A DNA stretch of 64,000 nucleotides from Azorinus chamasolen (lineage: Eukaryota > Mollusca > Bivalvia > Cardiida > Solecurtidae): assembly GCA_963576725.1 (NCBI GenBank), contig OY755237.1, positions 57,883,805-57,947,804 of the forward strand, read 5' to 3'. The notes under the pieces are model-generated. The model was not told the DNA's origin. It saw only the letters and a list, made by a program, of their open reading frames with translations, and did no database searches. Made by a program: the position numbers and the translations under genes. Shown one piece after another: positions 48,632 through 61,800 of this stretch (positions are counted from its first letter, which is position 1; each line of letters opens with the position of its first letter).

Positions 48632-48842
48632 ATGAGTAAAACCGCTTTGAACCGAAATTCTAGTAGAGAAGAATGTTGATACTTTCAGACAAATGGCAGC
48701 TTCATGCAACGCGAAAGTCATAAAGAAAGCTCCTTGAGGAGCTTTTTTTCGTGACGTTCACCCTGCATTAAGCTCGCCATCTGTCTCCTTCACCGATACT
48801 TATACTAATTTGACCGCATGATTTAGAGGGGATTTACAGTAT
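48632..48842. mobile_element. Family E MITE between direct repeats
   Basis: TGAGTAAAACCGCTTTGAAC to TAGAGGGGATTTACAGTA; AAAGCTCCTTGAGGAGCTTT palindrome. Confidence 0.65.
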
Positions 48843-48861
48843 ATATTATATATAATTATTA

Positions 48862-49000
48862 CAAAGGGTTTTGACTTTTCACGATACAGCCACGTCTTTT
48901 TGAAAACAACAATGTTTGGGATGGCTGCAATCAATGTAGATACATATGAGCGCCGAGTAACTCAACGGTTTCTCAAAAAACTTGAACGAATGGCAAGTAA
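48862..49000 (+). repeat. Second copy of the direct repeat
   Basis: ATTACAAAGGGTTTTGACTTT, ACGATACAGCCACG, GGGATGGCTGCAATCAATG. See 48420-48600. Confidence 0.5.
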
Positions 49001-49188
49001 GTGTAACTTGCTCCATATTAGAGTTTAAGCAAACATTATGTTTCGGCAAGGCTAAAGGGTTAAGTGACATAAGGTGCAACAATATTTCATCTCATATGTC
49101 ATTGTACACATTTGATTTTAACCCGTTTCTCCGACATGAGTATTCTGCATTAATTACTTCATACATTAAGCAACTACTTGTACCTGTT

Positions 49189-49434
49189 TTAACCCTTTCG
49201 GTGCCAAATTTCTAATTGTTGTCTGCAATCCAAGTTTGTTAAATCATTCAGTAAAATAAGGAAATGAGATAAATAAATGCAAATTTCAAAGGAATAAAGC
49301 ACAGATATAGAAATAGAGACTGAGGCAAAATATGAAGTCCCTGATCAGACGCCGTCTTGAAAAGGCGGCGTCTGATCTGGGACTACATTATTTGTCTTGA
49401 CGCATTTATGCGACATTCGCAATAAAAGGGTTAA
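49189..49434 (-). mobile_element. Family J TTAA MITE (single copy here)
   Basis: TTAACCCTTTCGGTGCC and AAAAGGGTTAA ends. Hairpin arms TCCCTGATCAGACGCCG and GGCGTCTGATCTGGGA are homologous to the A/M core. Confidence 0.7.
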
Positions 49435-49930
49435 AGGCATTTTCAGTTACAAAATAGTTTTACTGTACATACTGTAGTAATAACACTGACCATTGAAAAT
49501 CAACAATCCTGTTTCACCCAAGTATGAATCATATATCTTTCAACGTTTTTAGCATATGAATGTGTGCGTGGTGTATATGCATGTGTGTTTATGGTATATG
49601 TTTGTGTACGCGGGCTAAATCGCTGTGACTCGGTTCTTATGAAGTTCCTTTATATTCATCATCCGTTGGCGCTACGTGACCTTTCAGTGTCGCAGTACCC
49701 ATAATTCCAAACTATCCCATTCAGTGTCGCAGTGTCCTTGACCCGGTCCAACCAACTATGTGTAAGTTATGTCATACTCTTGTGTAAGTTGTGGCGTCAT
49801 ATCTTATCTTGTTTTATTTAGATGAATTTGATTACTTGGGTTGGGTTTGATGGCGCGATGACTAATTATGTATACCGCCGATATGTTTTCGATGGTGAAC
49901 AGACAGGAACAAGTTCTATGAAGTGGATCA
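49435..49930. other. No recognisable gene
   Basis: CATTCAGTGTCGCAGT-like wording occurs twice (49687 and 49722). No supported ORF. Confidence 0.3.
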
Positions 49931-50119
49931 GTATAGTAGAATATGTCCTAATCGACCATTTGTTTAATGAAGACAGGGGTCTTAAAAATTAGGTGGTTGA
50001 CTAATGCAGTGCAAAAGTAATACAGAAAGCTCAAATAGGAGATTTCTGCATTACTCGTGACCTACATTAAGTTACCACCTGTCTCACAGACCCATACGTA
50101 TCCTCTTTATGATGGTTGC

Positions 50120-50330
50120 TTAACCCATTTCCTCATAGGTTATTTTTGACACAATCTTCTTGAATAAATCTACTGAAAAGGAACATTTACTAGCAAAAAG
50201 GGAAAAATAGAATTGTGTAGTTTTGAAATCATTATGATAAATAGATATACAATGTCTATTTATGACCATGATTTCAAAACGTGACATTTACAGAGGCGTC
50301 AAAAAGCGTCAGTATGAGGGAATGGGTTAA
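50120..50330 (+). mobile_element. Family B MITE nested in E
   Basis: TTAACCCATTTCCTCATAGG to GAGGGAATGGGTTAA; the hairpin has lost most of its centre (GATATACAATGTC). Confidence 0.8.
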
Positions 50331-50578
50331 CCCATTCCTTTATGTAAGCGCATTTTAACACATCTGCAAAAAGAGTAGACCCAGATCAGACGGCTCCTAT
50401 AGGAGCCGTTTGATCAGGGTCTGCTCTGTTTGCTTATGGTGTAATATAGATCTGATTATACAGCTTCTGTCTGAGCCAAAATGCCGTGTGTTCATATGCA
50501 ATTACCAAAACTAATCTTATTAATATTTATGACGTCATTATTTCTTACATGGATATACAACAGGGGGAATGAGTTAAG
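50327..50578 (+). mobile_element. Family A3 MITE, full length
   Basis: TTAACCCATTCCTTTATGTA to GGGGGAATGAGTTAA. Hairpin 50366-50433 (68 bp), centre GGCTCCTATAGGAGCC. A and T face each other unpaired at arm position 18. Confidence 0.85.
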
Positions 50579-50939
50579 AAGGCTCTACCGTTATTGGGAC
50601 CCACACTTCATTCGTGTTTCTGCAGTTGCTGTGGACTTTCGAATGTCATCTCCTGTTTGATTTATGTTCAATCTTTCAGGAGTTGTCTGATCTAAAGGTG
50701 CCCTGTTTGAAAAGGCGTAAAAAGGTCAGATTATCAACAACATTATGAACAACATGACATGTAAAATGACAAAAACATGTGCGATGCTCTTAGAAATTTA
50801 TTACATATTGCAGAGTTCAGCGTCGAGAGAGGAAACAGAAAAGTAGAGATTACATGTGATACATATGACGGAATGCTGGATATATCAAATGAACATCGCC
50901 TCGTATGATCCCCTATCCTGCAAGGCTCGACCAACTGCC

Positions 50940-51010
50940 ATATGCAAAAAGACTAGATCTAGATCAGACAATGAGTAACCCGGTGTATCACCAGGATCCA
51001 ATCTGGTTCC
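50940..51010. mobile_element. Family C hairpin fragment
   Basis: ATGCAAAAAGACTAGATC / ACCAGGATCCAATCTGGTT. Confidence 0.4.
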
Positions 51011-51069
51011 AGTCCTCAAATATTTGAACGAATCGATAGTAAAACCAAAACGTTTAAAGAACAGTGTAA

Positions 51070-51183
51070 CATGTCAAACAGTGCAGACCCTGATGAGAGG
51101 GCTTCTCTATGAGCCCTCTCATCTCGGTCTTCGCTGTTTGCAAAGGACATTAGTGACTCGTTTCCCGCATCATAAGGGTTAAG
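51070..51183 (-). mobile_element. Family N TTAA MITE (hairpin and one end)
   Basis: Hairpin arms AAACAGTGCAGACCCTGATG and CATCTCGGTCTTCGCTGTTT, then GGACATTAGTGACTCG and AAGGGTTAA. The end matches 4669-4740 inverted. Confidence 0.6.
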
Positions 51184-51218
51184 TGGTAATACAGTGAATA
51201 AACAACGATGTGGCTGTT

Positions 51219-51467
51219 TAAACCCTTTCCCTGTTGAGTATTCGCGTAAGAAATAATGACGTCATGAATATTAACGAGTCAAATTATTTTACAGCACTAT
51301 TAACAAAGGAATTTTTGACTATGGCAGAAAGTGTAGAATCAGATCTATATACTTTCATAAACAAACGGACATACCCTGATCAGACGGTTCCTAAAGGAAC
51401 CGTCTGGTATAGGTCTCATCTGTTTGCAAATGTGTTAAAAATGCGTGTGTAGGATTAAAAGGGTTAC
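51219..51467 (-). mobile_element. Family A MITE, full length
   Basis: TTTAAACCCTTTCCCTGTTG to GATTAAAAGGGTTAC; hairpin 51360-51428 with GGTTCCTAAAGGAACC centre. Confidence 0.8.
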
Positions 51468-51474
51468 AGCAGAA

Positions 51475-51590
51475 TGAAAGTAATTCAGAAAGCTCCTGCC
51501 TAACGTTCGCCCTGCATTAAGCTACCATATATCCTAAAGATCCAAAATGTCCTTTTTATGGTCGATTGAAAGGGGGTTTACTGTATATAA
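51475..51590. mobile_element. Family E MITE right half
   Basis: GAAAGTAATTCAGAAAGCTCC, CCCTGCATTAAGCTACC, AAAGGGGGTTTACTGTATA. Confidence 0.55.
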
Positions 51591-51599
51591 ACAACACAA

Positions 51600-52600
51600 A
51601 TCTAAGTCAATAATCTGTCTTAATGCACCACTAGAGGTAAATTTCACCGAACATACATGTATATAGTTTTAGTCTTAAATCTATCTACAGTCACCACTAG
51701 TGGTATATTTCACCGGGCATTCATAGTTTTAGTCTTAAATCTGTCCAAAAAGCACCACTAATGGTACATTTCACCGGACATACATAGTTTTAGTCTTAAA
51801 TCTATTTACAATTACCGCTAGGGGTAAACTTCACCGCGCATGCGTAGTTCTGTTCGTACATATGTCCAAAAAGAATCACTAAGGGTATATTTCATCGGGC
51901 ATATATAGTTTTAGTCTTAAATCTGTCCAGAAAGCACCAATATAGATAAATTTCACCGGGAAAACATAGTTTCAGTCTTAAATATATCTACAATTTTCAC
52001 TAGGGATAAAGTTCACCGGGCATACGTATACATGCAGTTCAAGTCGTAAATCTGTCCTAAAAGCTCCACTAAGGGTACATTTCATCGGACATACATAGTT
52101 TAAGTCTTAAGTCTATCCACAATCATCACTAGGGGTAAACTTCACCGGACTTACGTAGTGCTTGTCTTAGATATATCCAAAAAGTTCCACTAGGGGTAGA
52201 TTTCACCGGGCATACGTAGCTTTAGTCTTACAGCTGTTCTAAAAGCACCACTAGGGACGAATTTCACCGGGCTTACGTAGTTCTAGTTGTACATCTGTCC
52301 TAAAACACCACTAGGGATTAATTTCACCGGGCATATGTAGTTCTAGTTGTGAATATGTCCTAAAACATCACTAGGGTTAACTTTCATCACCGGAAATATA
52401 TAATTTCAGTCATAAATCTATTTCCTGGTTTGCATTTTTAGAATGGTTTATCTTCAAGCTCCATTAGGGGTAAATTTCACCGGGCATTCGCAGGTTTAGT
52501 CTCAAATCTATCTACAAGCACAACAAGGAGTAAATTTCAGTTTTAGTCTCAAATATTTCTATAAGCACCACTACGTCTGAACATCACCGGGTATCACACG
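51600..52600 (-). repeat. About 60-bp minisatellite, about 16 units
   Basis: The unit is CTTAAATCTATCTACAATCA, CCACTAGGGGTAAATTTCAC, CGGGCATACATAGTTTTAGT. Units are 85-90% alike by eye. The array lies immediately downstream of the proposed terminal exon on the minus strand. Confidence 0.85.
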
Positions 52601-52639
52601 AGGTTGAAATTATTTACAAGATACGTTGCTGTGTAGATC

Positions 52640-52830
52640 TCAAGTTGGTATATAGGTATCATTTGGCGTATTTGGTATCGTTGTCGAATCACAATCAGTT
52701 TGGGTTACTCTAGATGATTTGAATAGATCAGGGTTGTCCAAGAGAAGACAGTAGGAGATGATTACATGTGATCTAAGCGATAGTAGTGGATACATTATTG
52801 AAGTGAAGCCGCTATCATCCGTCAATGTCC
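52640..52830 (-). CDS. Putative 3'-terminal exon of the secreted-protein gene
   Basis: Minus strand: acceptor TTTCTTTTCAG|GG at 52831 with a good pyrimidine tract, then 62 codons and TGA at 52640-52642. Two Cys are present. It could equally belong to another gene. Confidence 0.4.
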
Positions 52831-55800
52831 CTGAAAAGAAACGACAAATCTACACTTACTTGTGAAATCAAACAGTAGAAACGCTTTATAAATGCCACTT
52901 AACTCATTACCTCATAGACTATTTTTAGATCGAACCACTTTAAATAAATCTACCAAAAACGAGCATTGACTAGAGAAAGGGAAACATTAAGAATTTTGTA
53001 GTTTGAAACCATTGTGATAAATAGAGCATTTGCTCCTATAGGAGCAAATGCTCTATTGAACACAATGGTTTCACAAAGTGGCTTTTACAGAGTCGTCAAA
53101 AGTCGTTAATATGAGGAAATGGGTTAATACTTAAAAGTAGATTGGATGTCTTTGAAAGCAGGAGACTACTTATGACTACTTACTGAAAAGTCTGCAAACG
53201 TTTTACACCTCCTACAGGGGCTGTCTGGTGTGTGTGTGTCTACTCTATTTGCAAAGGCGTATTTATGGAATCAAGGTTTAAATATACAGTACATTCTCTC
53301 GACGACAACATTGTAAAGCGGATATTTCTAACGTTTTATCATTTGCTTCAGGAATATTCATGTAAGATATAACGACACCATGATTATATATGAGTTTTAT
53401 AATGGCACTTGGGTTCATGGCAGAGGCTGTATAATTCCATAGGCAACCAAGCAGACCCTGAACAGACGACTTCTACATGATCCGGATCTACTCTGTTTGC
53501 AAAGGAGTGAAAATACGTCCCTAGTTCAGACACGTGCTGCAGTAGAACCTGTCTTAAGCGGCCATTCATTTATTGAACATGAGAGTGTTAAAAAGCAGAT
53601 GGTTGCTTAATGCCGGGCAAAGGTAACGCAGAAAGCTCCTATGAGCTTTCTGTATTACTTTTGACCTGCATTAGGCTTCCATATGCCTTACAGACTCATG
53701 ATTTGACCTGTGTTTGGTGACAGTTTAATAACCCTTTCCCTGTTCTATGTTTAGTCCAAATTTCAATACCTACTGAATATTCATGGACAAAATAGTTATG
53801 ATGAAATATGGAAGATGGAACATTGTAGGTACATGTATTTATAAAGAAACAGATCTATCAAATCCCATAAGCAAAGAGTTCCCTAGAAACGAAGGTATTG
53901 TTGTAATGTGCATAATGTAGACCAAGGCTTGTCTTTCCCTAAAGTGTAGCACTTGTGTCAGATGTCTCATTCTAGATGTGATGTTTGATCTGATCTGATC
54001 TACCCTGGGTCCATGCTTATAAAGCTTTTAGTTGAGTCTGAGTTTTGTTCTCAAGCTTTTGATTGGTCAGATTTAAGTTCTCAAGCTTTTGATTGGTCAG
54101 ATTTGAGCCTTTGGCTCAAATCTGACCAATCAAAAACTGGAGAACGATCTCAGACTCAACTAAATGTTTTATAAGCATGGACCCAGTTTTAATGCAATAT
54201 CAACGGCTAGTGTATTTTATCGTGCAAGTTGAATGCTGTGAAAAGATAATCATACGATTAACTCTTTTGAAATGTTCACAACAGCTGAGCAAATGTATTC
54301 TCGTATCAATATTATCCAGATAAGATGCGTACATTAAAACATTTTCAAGGATTACTTCCTTAATTCTATACCAAACCCTATGTTGTGACCACTCTCTAGA
54401 ATCGTCTCGAAGAGACATAGGATCTGGTGGGACTCTTAGTATTTGAGTACGCACCTGTTAATCTGATTATTACAATAAGATCTTAACCCATTTGCTCCAA
54501 CGATCCCATATATGGGACTTAGGCAAACAGTATAGACACTGATCAGACGCCGCATGATGCGGCGTCTGATCAGGATCTACACTGTTTGCTTATAGGAATT
54601 TCAAAACGAAATTGAAAATTTTGACCAGACACCCCTTAGATAAAAAAAGTACTAATCCAATATATGAGCATGGAAAAATCCACTGGGAGCTAATGGGTTA
54701 ATTTACTGTTCTGCACTACAGACATGTTCGACAGAAAAGTATAGTGTTTTTAATGATAGATGCCATCCCGGACAGCCTATTGGAAAAACGAATATATATA
54801 CAACATCTTGTTGGTTTTTACCATGCTTGAAATTTCATCAGAGATTGCCAATCATTATTACTTTAAACGAATTGTCATAATACGTTTTGGTGACAGTTCT
54901 ATTAAAGTTATTAAGCTGTCCTAATGCACGCCCAATAGCGGTATAAATTCCCTAACTTGTCTGACAAAGGTAGATGTGAAGTGTTGTATAGACCTTTTGG
55001 ATACAGGAGTCGTCTAATCTGGGTCTACTCTGGGTGCAAAATCTTTAAAATCTGTCCGTATGGTGTAGAGAGTAAACCTTCATTGTGCGGGAACCGAGTG
55101 AATAAGACCGTCACAAACAGTGTTAACCTAGATTAACCCTTCTCTTGCTGAATTTTAAACCACATTTATCTTTCTTTACCCATGCCCTGTTGTATAATTA
55201 CATATATATCTTCACTGTGTACAAGTATATCGCTGTGCAAGCACTGCTGTGGAGTGCATTGGTTGCACAATCAACTTGTAAATAGTGCAGACCCTGATGA
55301 GACAGCTCCTGCAGGAGCTGTTTCATCTGGGTCTTCACTATTTACAGGTAGGTATGTTGACGTGAATCGCAAGCGAATGATGAAACTGGGGGATCCCTTG
55401 GCCAGGGGTTTGCACTGTTTGTCTCATAATTCATATGTCGTCATTGGTGTTTTTGTTTAACATTTTACTCTATGAATAAGAAATAATGATGTCAGGAATA
55501 TTAATTTGATTAACTGTTGTAATAGCACATGGCCATGGCAGAAAGTGAAGAATCATATCTATACTATATCATAAGCAAACAGAACAGACTATGATCAGAC
55601 GGCTCCTATAGGAGTCGTCTGATCTGGGTCTACTGTGTTTGCAAAGGCGTGGAAAGGCGTAATTCTGGAGTAAATAGATAATTATTATTATACCACATTT
55701 ATATAGCGCTCTTTTCATACAGGATATGTGCGTTCAAAAGCGCTTCACAAAGATACATTTTATATACAATAATGCGTAAATTATAGAACATTTAAAATAA

Positions 55801-58800
55801 AATATATTTAATACTTATATATAGATAAGAATAATAGTAAAAAAGAATTTATTTAGGACATAGGTAAATTCAACTTCATATTTTCCGTAAGTTTATCTGT
55901 CTGTGTCATATTATGCTCTATTATATTGTGTCAACGCACTCAGATCATAAAAAAAACAAACTTGAATGTAACATTCTATGCACAGTGCCAGTGTACATCA
56001 CACAATTTTGACCCAGACTCAACAGACTTGGGTACATTTGTTTGGCATACAACACTACACATAAAATATTGCCGGAAAATTGGGTAACAGAACAGATGAA
56101 TTTGAAGTTCATGCATATATACTAAGCAATACAAATAAACAATTGTTATATACGCGCAATATGCAACCCCTCCAGTCAAAACACTATTCGACCCGCTATA
56201 GCAACGAGGGAGTACACAACGGATAATATTCTAATAGAGTTGTAATAGGGTATATCCAAAACTTAATTACAGAATAAAATGTCCTATTATGGGAACTCAA
56301 AAAGCTCAGCCAAAGTAGAGCTAAAGAAGGTATCCCGTATACTGTTCCTACAACATATCCCACCGGCTGCAATGGCAAAGGAATCACATCGGACAAATCG
56401 AGACTGATTGAGACACACGATGCTGCATTAGACTGTACAGGCTTAACCTGCTCGCTGCCCATATATTACACGACCCAGTCCACCGGTAAGCAAAAATAAG
56501 GAAACTGGGTTAGCTTAACAGGAATCCCTGGCACTGGTTGAGGGCAGGGTAGCAAGTCATGTCAGCAAGACTCCCAATGTACCAGCGCGGTATTATACCG
56601 CAGAGGGATGCCCTGTTCCACTACGGTGCTCCCTCCGGCATTGGAACTGGAGTTACCAGAGGTACCAAGCATATAGGGATGCCCCGTTTGACAACAGCAC
56701 TCCCTCGGAAACCAACACCTGGGCAGCAGAGTCCCGCTGACACAACACTCGCACGTTCAACAGCAAGGGGATTCCTTAGAAGTCCATAAAAAATATGGAT
56801 GAGGTTTGTGTTGTTCATTTATCTATTTTTTCTCCTACATTTGTGGAGCATTATTCAGAAAGGGAGTGGCTAGCTTTAATTATTTTATGAATTAAGGGTT
56901 CATATCCTCTGTATACTGGTTAGTTCGGTGCACATTGACTTACCAAATGTCTCGGTGGCTATTGGCCTCCCATAGGTCCAAAAAACTTGTTACCTTTTGT
57001 ACCTAAAAGGACAAAACAGACATAACCTTTGATAAGCTGAGCAAATGCTGAGTGAGTGATAAACTGAGTGAGTGATTAACCGTACTACTTACATATTAAT
57101 AATTATACAAAGTATTAGTCCAATTTCTCTGGTTCATGTATTTATAACTCGTATCCAAAGACAAGAATGTAGAACCTGTCATAAGCGGCATTTCCTTTGT
57201 TAACACACTAGAGTCTTAAAAAGCAGATGGTTGCTAAATGCAAGCCAATGACTCAATAACCATGGGAGTAAATGTACAGTCGGCTGAGCGGTCATTTGGA
57301 CTGAAAGTAGACTATAACTAGGTACTTTACTTTTTATATCTATATTATACTACAGGCAAACAGAACAGATCCATATCAGACGTTTGATCTGGGTCTGCTC
57401 TATTTGCAAAGGTGTAGAAAGGCGTATTTTTGGAGTAAAGGGTTAAATATTGGTACATGTACTAATGCTTCCCTGGATTGTGTTCGCCTTATCACCTTGC
57501 AAGTAATCTTATTTAAAACGCATTGTGTTTGATTATAATATTGATGCAGGGTCCCGGATATAACGTAACGGGATACCAAATTATGACGTAATTTCCACAT
57601 CATAAAAGGGGAAATTAAAAAACGTTATAAATCTGTTTGCATCTCATCGGTTGTATCATGTTATAAACAGAATATTACACTAGTGTTCTTTCGTATAAAT
57701 CATCATAATTGAATTCGTTGATGATCTCAGTAGAGTGGGACGAGTGTTTGAATAAGGCTTTCGACTACTCGTACTAAAAGTATCTCTTTTGCTCCCAAAT
57801 GCTATCGTCCAAATATTGCCTAAATGTATTCCATTATCCGCGTTTTATACTTTCATTTAATAAATCAATACTTTAAATGTAAAAGAAGGTCCTAGCGTAT
57901 ATTCTGTTTAATAAATTATAGGGCGAAAACTTTCTCGAGGAGGAGATTTTCAGGAAAAAGTGATTCTTATGTGCATACGTTGCAATAGATAAAATCCTAA
58001 GCGTGACGTATAACGTTGCAACAGACTCGGCCTTTCAGATATCGTGACTGGCTTCAAGTCGATAATCAACTAAAACATTTACATACCATATTTTGTTGTA
58101 TGTTTACTCTCAATTGGGCCAAACTTTACATTAGCTTTTAATCGACATTAAAACAAAAACAATACATTGGAATGTGCATTTACTGTAATACTTTCACGTG
58201 TAATTCGAAAGGATCAGCTATTTAATATCATTTACGTCTTAATTCTTTACTTCTGATATGCTATTCATACATTTTTTATCGACCAGCATGTACAATTTAA
58301 ATTGCCCAAACAAGTAAACTTTCATTTCTTAACGTTGCGAAAATGACTGCTCCTCACATGAGCAAAAAGCCATACAATTCCATATTCTGCTCATGCGCAG
58401 GGCCCAATCAATGGATAAGGATTACCTTTCCTTTGCCCCTTGACATTTTGGGCCGATTTAGTGTTGGAATCCCCATCTAAAAATATAAATAAATCAGTAA
58501 TATATATCAAATTATTTCTGGCGAAGACCGAGCATGTTCAAACTTATTGAATTGTTGAATAGTACAAAGAAAACCGTTTTAAATAAATTAGCTATGTACT
58601 GCATAAAAAGTTTTAAATGCAGAGATGATGAATTAATCTCTTAGTCGCATTCGTTATGCAAAACATTATGTAATGTTTTGAATAATAATGCATGTTCATG
58701 TACATGTCTGAACAATGTATATTTTGTATTATACACTCATTTATACCTAATGTACTCATATCAGGCATTTAGCCATACAAGGATAAGTACAAAACAATGT

Positions 58801-61800
58801 CTATAAAAAACTTGATTAATAACACTCTCACGAAATAGATCTTGGCTAAAACAAGATAAACATCTACACAACACCAATCTGATATTGAACGTCACAATGT
58901 AACGCATGTATTATCTGTATTTGTATTTTTGTATTTATGGTGATGAGCTGTAATGCTTAAACCAAATAAATATTCTGTTCTGTTCTGTTCTGTTCAGTAA
59001 TGGTCGTTATTTAAATAAAATAAAATTATTAAACATATCTTATCCATCATTTATTTTAACGCATAGAATTTGACCATGACAACAACTGTAAAATTAGAAG
59101 CATACTATTTCATAAGTAAACAGAGATACCGTCTGATCTTGGTCAATACTGTTTGCAAAGGGGTTACGAGGCATCTCTATCAGGCAAAGGTGAATGGTGT
59201 TTGCAAAATACGCAATCCTTATTCAAATAAATAGTACCTTTGAACCACAACAGCACCGCCATTATTCCGATGTAAATAAGGAAACCCCGTTCAGGTCTTA
59301 TCTTTGAACCCATCTATTTTTCTTTTGAGAGCATAGCAAACTATTTGTTGGTATAGGCCATTGATATCGATGGGTTCATCAAACATGGTAGATCCTGCTC
59401 CTTCAAGAACTATCTGATATTGGTCTAAGCTGTTTGCTTATGTTCTTTTGTGGGACAATGGGCAGAGAATGGTTAAGGTGATTTAAGAAAAGCTAAAACA
59501 TGATACAAATTTAATCTTTGCGAAACATTTATTCAGTTATATATATATTATTCAACTATTTTTCAATGAATACTGAAAGTATAGGAATATTTTATTATTC
59601 TGATGTATTACTAATGACAGAGTAGAAATCCTACTTATTAGCCAGTACGTTCCAGAAAATGAGTTTGCAAACATTGTAGGAATAAACAGTCCAGTCAAGA
59701 TCTACACTGTTTAACTAACCAATTCGATTGTGATATAAGTAATCGCGCCTTACACATTTTATATCAAATCGCAATTAAATGTAAATAACTAAAAGATCAA
59801 ATTACAGCAATACGTCTCCAAAGCAACCACTTTAAGAATAAACAGAGAGGTCTATAAAAGCAGGTGACTGCTTGGTGGTCCCATAGCAGCTTTTTGCATA
59901 ACTTTCGTCTCGCATTAACACTTTCCCACATACAAACGCCTTTTCACGCCTTTGCAAAACAGAGTAGACCTAGATCAGACAACTCCTGAAGGAACGGTCT
60001 GACCAGAGTCTGCTTCGTTTGCCTATGAAAAAATATAGATCTGATTCTACAGTTTTATTTTGGTAAAATATTCGTATTGTGGTAATACCATTAAACACGT
60101 AAAATAATTAACATTTATGGCTTCAATATTTCTTTGAAATATTCAAGAGGGAAATGGTTAATCCACTACCTGCCCTTAAAGCCCAGAATTATATCTATTT
60201 TGGCGGTAGCACTGGACAAGTTTACTTTTTTTCAAAAGTTAACACAAACGTCTAATAAACTACAAATATCGTTACTGTTCTGATAAACTAAAATCGTCAT
60301 TACTCCACCAAACTCTATACTGTGACCACTCTTTATAATCGTCTCGTAGAGACGATTCTAAAGGGTGGTCACAGTATAGGGCTTGGTAGAGAAATAAAGG
60401 AGCTAGTCTTGAAAATATTTGAATTTACGCATCTTATCTGAATATGTGCATTATTGTTATATATCAAAATAATCATGTATACAGATATATATAATTCCAT
60501 GAGCAAACAGAGCATATCCTGATCAGACGGCCACTACAGGACAACGACCATGCGGTCTACTCTGTTTGCAAAGGCGATTAAATGTGTATATATGGAATAA
60601 AGGGTTAATTGTTTTGCTTTGCAATGGAACCTCGACTCGGAGAGAAAATGATTGAGTCTCGACAAGCCTCGCCTCAATGTTTTCTCCCCTTGTACGACAT
60701 TAAATGGTTACAACATGCGTGTTAACACTGTCCCTGTTTACTGGTTATAAAGAAATAATGACATAATGAAATATAACATAATGAATATTAGCTGATTTTT
60801 ATAATGGCATATGTACACATGTATTTTCTATATTGGAAGAAACTAAAGAGGCAGACTCTATTATAATTGCACAAACAAACAGAGTAGACCCTGATCAGAC
60901 CGCTGCTATGTATGAAAAAAGGATTAATAAAATGTATCAAGTTCGTTAATCACTTTGCAACATATTGAGCTGGTTTCACTCCACAGAGTTTTCTTTCGTT
61001 TTTTGATTTATATAGTTTATACAGTGGAACATGTCTTAAGCGGCCATTCATTTATAGAACACACGAGTCTTAACCCTTCGCTTGCTATTCACGTCAATAT
61101 ACCTACCTGTAAATAGTGAAGACCCAGATGAGACAGCTCCTGCAGGAGCTGTCTCATCAGGGTCTGCACTATTTACAAGTTGATTGTGCAACCAGTGCAC
61201 TCCACAGCAGTGATTGCACAGCGAAATACTTGTACACAGTGAAGATATATGTAATTATACAACAGGACATGGGTAAAGAAGGAGACATGTATTTTAAAAT
61301 TCAGCAGCAGAAAGTTGCTAAATGCAGAGCAAAAGTAATACAGAAAGCTCGTTTAGGATCTTTCTGCATTGCATTTACTATACATTAAACCTTTCCCATA
61401 TGTAAGCACATTTTGATGTAAGCACATTTTGACGCATCTGCAAACAGAGTCGACCCAGATCAGACGGCTCCTATAGGAGCCGTCTGATCAGGGTCTGCTC
61501 TGTTTTATTATGGTATAATATAGATCTGATTCTATAGCTTCTGTCTGAGCCAAACTGTCATGTGTTCCTATGTCATCATAAAAACTAATCTTATTAATAT
61601 TCATGACGTCATTATTTCCTACTTGAATATTCATCAGGGAGAGGGTTAAGGCACCGCATGCCTTACAGTCCCATAGTTAGGTTTCCTTTTGATGGCCGCT
61701 TAAGGCAGGCTCTGTTGTACTATCCCTTCCTGTACATAGTACTGTTCAGCCGAACAAAAACTTTTAAACACGGAGAGTTTATTGTACTCCAGATATAAAT

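Larger units (their letters stand above)
49931..50592 (+). mobile_element. Family E1a MITE hosting B and A3 in tandem
   Basis: TATAGTAGAATATGTCCTAA left end. GATGGTTGC precedes B. After A3 the E end resumes as GAAGGCTCTACCGTTA. Confidence 0.65.
61020..61719 (+). mobile_element. Family E1a MITE hosting D and A3
   Basis: TACAGTGGAACATGTCTTAAG left end; E pieces between the insertions read AGTTGCTAAATGCAGAGC, GTAATACAGAAAGCTC. Right end GATGGCCGCTTAAGGCAGG and CTCTGTTGTA. Confidence 0.7.

Noticed and set aside
56196..56462. 88-codon minus-strand ORF as a gene
   Set aside because: Hydrophobic and open, but with no recognised domain, no clear splice sites and no neighbour support; left as unassigned.
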